From: an archaeon
GTDB lineage: Archaea > EX4484-52 > B79-G9
NCBI GenBank assembly: GCA_013139905.1
Contig: WSZW01000111.1
Coordinates: 1-8,429, forward strand
DNA: 8,429 nt
Direction: 5' to 3'
Shown: one piece after another, positions 6,471-8,429 of the stretch
Layout: the number at the start of each line of letters is the position of its first letter
How positions within the stretch are numbered: the stretch's first letter is position 1
The notes under the pieces: generated by a model
What the model was told of the DNA's origin: nothing
The model's database searches: none
What the model saw: only the letters and a program-made list of their open reading frames with translations
Position numbers and translations under genes: made by a program

Positions 6471-7343
6471 TTATTTTTTTGCGCCAAGAATTTTAAATAA
6501 TCGGCGGACAGAATTTAGTTTTATGTGTTTTTCTGTTGTTTTTGCAATTTGTTTGCATAATATGTCGTATAAATCTTCATCAAATATATCTTGATATTTA
6601 TTGATAGAAGGGCAAATATTCATGCTGGTTATGACTAGGTGATTATTATGTTTTAGTGCCTTTATTTGGCAAAAACTGGTTTCAAAAAGAGTAGATGCTT
6701 TGCGTATTGTATATTTTTCTTCAGGTGTTAATGTATATTTTTCATTCTTATCATCAATACAAAACAGTTCTTTTCCAATAACAAGAATGTTTATTGGGTT
6801 AGAGTTTGGATATATTTCCTGAATAAATATTGGTTGGGATAATTTTTCAATTGTATCAATTACGCCTTTTGCAGAATCACAAGAATCTATATATACGGAA
6901 CCTTTATTTTCATAAGGTAATTTTAGATAAACCGGATATTTAAGGTCGGGCAAAAGATGTTCTATTGCCTTTCTTGTTGTCGCAAAATACACTTTCGGTG
7001 TTGAAAGTCCCTTACTTTTAAGAAATATAGGGGATAAGAATTTATTATAGCTGTAAAGTACGGATTTGTATGCGCTTGGTGTATGTACACCATTATTTTC
7101 CAGAAGTTTTAGAAGTACGTATCCAATGTCGGTATCTTTTCTTTTGATTCTTGTAAGAACTACGTCAAAATCAAAAAGATTTGTATTTTTATAATATGGT
7201 ATTGATTTTTCACCAAGGGCTTCAATTCTAACGCTTGAAAGTGGAACATACAATACTGTGTCGAAATATTCTTTTGAACGTTCAAGTATGCCTATTTCCG
7301 TATCTGTTCGTTTTTCAGGACCCAGTATTAGTAATCGGTTCAT
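6471..7343 (-). CDS. Degenerate RimK-like ATP-grasp paralogue (probable pseudoenzyme)
   Basis: A 290-residue protein that aligns end to end with the intact ligase downstream: a shared N-terminal L(L/V)I(L/I)GP, then YNKFLSPIFLKSKGLSTPKVYF (99-120) for the intact copy's HDKF...GIPTPITYL, and FIQE (173-176) for LIQE. The active site is dismantled. The Gly-rich loop after Lys141 reads PYENKGSV. The Arg in IRILV is Asn185 (INILV). The basic substrate loop with Arg and Asn (GEKRANIKSGG) is deleted. The metal ligands are Lys228 instead of Asp and Ser240 instead of Glu, with only Asn242 kept (SMNICPS for EANINPG). The reading frame is clean, so it is kept under selection rather than decaying. I infer a scaffold or regulator, perhaps a partner subunit of the active ligase. 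It starts 5 nt after the protease stop, with TGAT 4 nt before its ATG. Confidence 0.85.
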   Translation of the reverse strand: MNRLLILGPEKRTDTEIGILERSKEYFDTVLYVPLSSVRIEALGEKSIPYYKNTNLFDFDVVLTRIKRKDTDIGYVLLKLLENNGVHTPSAYKSVLYSYNKFLSPIFLKSKGLSTPKVYFATTRKAIEHLLPDLKYPVYLKLPYENKGSVYIDSCDSAKGVIDTIEKLSQPIFIQEIYPNSNPINILVIGKELFCIDDKNEKYTLTPEEKYTIRKASTLFETSFCQIKALKHNNHLVITSMNICPSINKYQDIFDEDLYDILCKQIAKTTEKHIKLNSVRRLFKILGAKK

Positions 7344-7348
7344 TTAAA

Positions 7349-7744
7349 TCAAGAATTATTTTTAGTTTTCATGTCTTTTATGTCTGGTGTTGTGTGTGTT
7401 TTTGATATATCAACAATAAAATTTTCGTGTATTATATTTCTGCCAATAAGAGCTTTAGTAAACATATCGCGCCGATCTGTGATATTTACAACAACATCAT
7501 ACGTAGTTCCCTGTATTTTTATTTTACATGGCACTTCTAATCGTCTTACATAACCAGCGGATGCGGTTTTGCTTTTTACGCGAACGGAACCCAAAATAGG
7601 TCCTAATTCAAGTTTTTTTGCAATTGAAATATCGACAGATGTTCTAGTAGCACCAGTATCAAAAATAGCATTATATTTAAATTCTTTTCCCGTGGGGCCT
7701 ATTATTGTAATTTCTTCTACAAGTCCTGCTGTTTTTTTTGCCAA
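7349..7744 (-). CDS. RimB-like retropepsin-type aspartic protease
   Basis: A 131-residue protein of the RimB / 'ATP-dependent zinc protease' family (Pfam PF05618 by recognition), whose fold is that of retroviral aspartic proteases acting as homodimers. The catalytic motif is FDTGATRTSVD (Asp29-Thr-Gly). Further family features are VRVKSKTASAGYVRRLEVP (54-72), TDRRDM (89-94) and the closing ALIGRNIIHENFIVD (98-112). A short polar Lys/Asn-rich tail (113-131) follows. It has no signal peptide, so it acts in the cytosol. It starts with TTG at 7744, preceded by GGGTGAT (7748-7754) with 3 nt between. It leads the operon with two RimK-like genes and a histone. In bacteria such proteases sit with RimK and trim or process the glutamylated target. 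That role here is inferred. Confidence 0.88.
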   Translation of the reverse strand: MAKKTAGLVEEITIIGPTGKEFKYNAIFDTGATRTSVDISIAKKLELGPILGSVRVKSKTASAGYVRRLEVPCKIKIQGTTYDVVVNITDRRDMFTKALIGRNIIHENFIVDISKTHTTPDIKDMKTKNNS

Positions 7745-7747
7745 AAA

Positions 7748-7754
7748 ATCACCC
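7748..7754 (-). promoter_or_regulatory. Shine-Dalgarno site supporting the TTG start of the RimB-like gene
   Basis: GGGTGAT ends 3 nt before TTG at 7744. There is no in-frame ATG nearby, so TTG is the likely start. Confidence 0.65.
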
Positions 7755-7788
7755 GATAAAAATTCCTTGTATACTTTTGTTATGGCTT

Positions 7789-7796
7789 ATTTATAT
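7789..7796 (-). promoter_or_regulatory. TATA box of the rimB-like/rimK-like/histone operon
   Basis: ATATAAAT, inside ACATATAAATAAG, lies about 48 nt before the TTG start. It predicts transcription from near 7768 with a leader of about 24 nt. Confidence 0.6.
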
Positions 7797-7856
7797 GTGT
7801 TGGGTTTGGATGAATCGAAAAATTACAAACAATTAATCAAATAAATTAATTGAATC

Positions 7857-7867
7857 AAAAAAATAAA
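7857..7867 (-). terminator. T-run terminator after tRNA-His
   Basis: Immediately past the CCA end the minus strand reads ATTTATTTTTTTG, with seven T in a row, the usual archaeal tRNA gene end. Confidence 0.6.
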
Positions 7868-7944
7868 TGGGACGAAGACCGGGATTTGAACCCGGGTATA
7901 GAGATCCACAATCTCTAGGACTGACCGGCTATCTTATCTTCGTC
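7868..7944 (-). tRNA. tRNA-His (anticodon GTG), with encoded G-1 and CCA
   Basis: The cloverleaf folds fully by eye. Acceptor ACGAAGA/TCTTCGT pairs 7 of 7. T8 and A9 are present. The D-loop is AGCCGGTCA, with A14, G15, G18-G19 and A21. Anticodon stem AGAGA/TCTCT encloses loop TTGTGGA with anticodon GTG (plus-strand 7907-7909). The variable loop is 4 nt with C48 for the G15-C48 pair. T-stem CCGGG/CCCGG encloses TTCAAAT. The histidine identity element is complete: G-1 is encoded at 7944 opposite discriminator C73 at 7871. CCA (7868-7870) is also encoded. No intron is present. The D-stem is weak, with a T13-G22 wobble and an A10-C25 mismatch. Confidence 0.96.
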
Positions 7945-7980
7945 ATAAAATAAAAGTAATAACTATTTAGGCAGGATTAG

Positions 7981-7988
7981 ATTTATAA
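7981..7988 (-). promoter_or_regulatory. TATA box of tRNA-His
   Basis: TTATAAAT, preceded by AAACCC (BRE-like), lies about 40 nt upstream of the tRNA 5' end, giving a predicted leader of about 15 nt. Otherwise the 7945-8117 gap shows no gene. Confidence 0.6.
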
Positions 7989-8117
7989 GGGTTTGCGATA
8001 TTATGTGTTTCACCAAATATCAACGGAACCAAATTAGAAAGCCCGTATTTTTTAAAATATTTTGATTTTCAAGTAATAATAATTGCTACTAGACGATTAT
8101 TTATTTTTCTTATTATT

Positions 8118-8429
8118 CTAACACCCGTTAGGCACTCCTGTAAATTCACCACTAGTGCCGCAGGTTGTGGTTGCTTTGAATGATAAGAAATTGCTGCAGG
8201 TTATTGGGCAGGTATTGTTTGAGACCGTTAAAAAGTCACCAACGGTTAAATATGTATAATCTGGTGTGAATAGACAAATATCGCCAGTGGTTGATGTTGC
8301 ATAGATGGTATTTAGTGTTGTATCGGAAAGACCTTCACTTGATATCCTTGCTGATGTTTTTGATTCGCTGGCACCAACATAATTTATTGAAAGTCCGTCA
8401 ACTGAAAGATTTCCTGCATCAGAAGTTTC
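8118..8429 (-). CDS. C-terminal fragment of a secreted cysteine-containing protein (possibly pilin-like)
   Basis: An open frame enters from the right edge and ends at TAG (8118-8120), giving the last 103 residues. It is rich in Ser, Thr, Gly and Asn with alternating hydrophobic strands (NLSVDGLSINYVG; YTYLTVGDFLTV). It has five cysteines at fragment positions 52, 74, 78, 90 and 103, the last residue being Cys (VPNGC). NNT at 71-73 is a potential glycosylation sequon. Such composition is typical of extracellular beta-sandwich proteins, and the style resembles C-terminal domains of archaeal pilin- or archaellin-like proteins with disulfides. The N-terminal signal that would decide this lies outside the window. 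It is not obviously related to the two surface proteins at the other end. Confidence 0.8.
   Translation of the reverse strand, partial: ETSDAGNLSVDGLSINYVGASESKTSARISSEGLSDTTLNTIYATSTTGDICLFTPDYTYLTVGDFLTVSNNTCPITCSNFLSFKATTTCGTSGEFTGVPNGC

Noticed and set aside
7569..7844. Plus-strand 91-codon frame opposite the RimB-like gene and its promoter
   Set aside because: It runs through the promoter and the catalytic DTG codons of a well-supported gene on the other strand.
7944..8117. Possible small RNA or extra gene in the gap before tRNA-His
   Set aside because: Only AT-rich sequence, the tRNA TATA box and short imperfect inverted repeats are visible. Nothing supports a gene.
1..8429. CRISPR array, transposon or integration site
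   Set aside because: No regularly spaced direct repeats, no transposase- or integrase-like frame, and no duplicated tRNA-His 3' end in the window.

Overview
The window looks archaeal, probably from a DPANN-type lineage such as Woesearchaeota/Nanoarchaeota or a relative. The DNA is AT-rich. The evidence is an archaeal-type adenylate kinase (AdkA family), an archaeal-type cytidylate kinase, a canonical archaeal histone plus a second mini histone-fold protein, A-box (TATA) promoters about 40-70 nt before start codons, T-run terminators, and Shine-Dalgarno sites of the GGAGGTGAT type. The lineage below 'archaeon' is inference. Every gene I can support is on the minus strand, so transcription runs from right to left.

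From right to left: (1) 8429-8118 is the C-terminal end of a secreted, cysteine-containing protein that enters from outside the window. (2) 7944-7868 is tRNA-His(GTG) with its own TATA box and T-run terminator. (3) 7744-5372 is a tight four-gene operon: a RimB-like retropepsin, a degenerate RimK-like ATP-grasp protein, an intact RimK-like ATP-grasp ligase, and a histone. (4) 5285-5112 is a 57-residue histone-fold protein, followed by a T-run and a GC-rich hairpin. (5) 4977-3855 holds adk and cmk, 10 nt apart. (6) A 299-nt AT-rich intergenic stretch carries the cmk terminator and a strong TATA box. (7) 3555 to the left edge is a two-gene cell-surface unit: a membrane-anchored protein with Ca-binding (thrombospondin type-3-like) repeats and a Gly-rich tail, then a very large signal-peptide protein built of Ig-like domains that runs out of the window.

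The most interesting unit is the retropepsin / pseudo-RimK / RimK / histone operon. In bacteria RimK adds glutamate residues to the C-terminus of ribosomal protein bS6, and RimB-type retropepsins are its genomic partners. Archaea have no bS6, so the substrate here is unknown. A ligase, an apparently inactivated paralogue of it, a candidate trimming protease and a histone, cotranscribed with junctions of only 5-11 nt, suggest a protein-modification module that might act on chromatin or the ribosome.

A translation-signal regularity helped set starts. In six of the eight genes whose start lies in the window, 7 nt separate the last base of the GGAGGT-equivalent from the start codon. On that basis I moved three starts downstream to in-frame ATGs (3555, 5575, 6459). 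No stretch over 300 bases lacks a gene. The longest gaps are 3556-3854 and 7945-8117.
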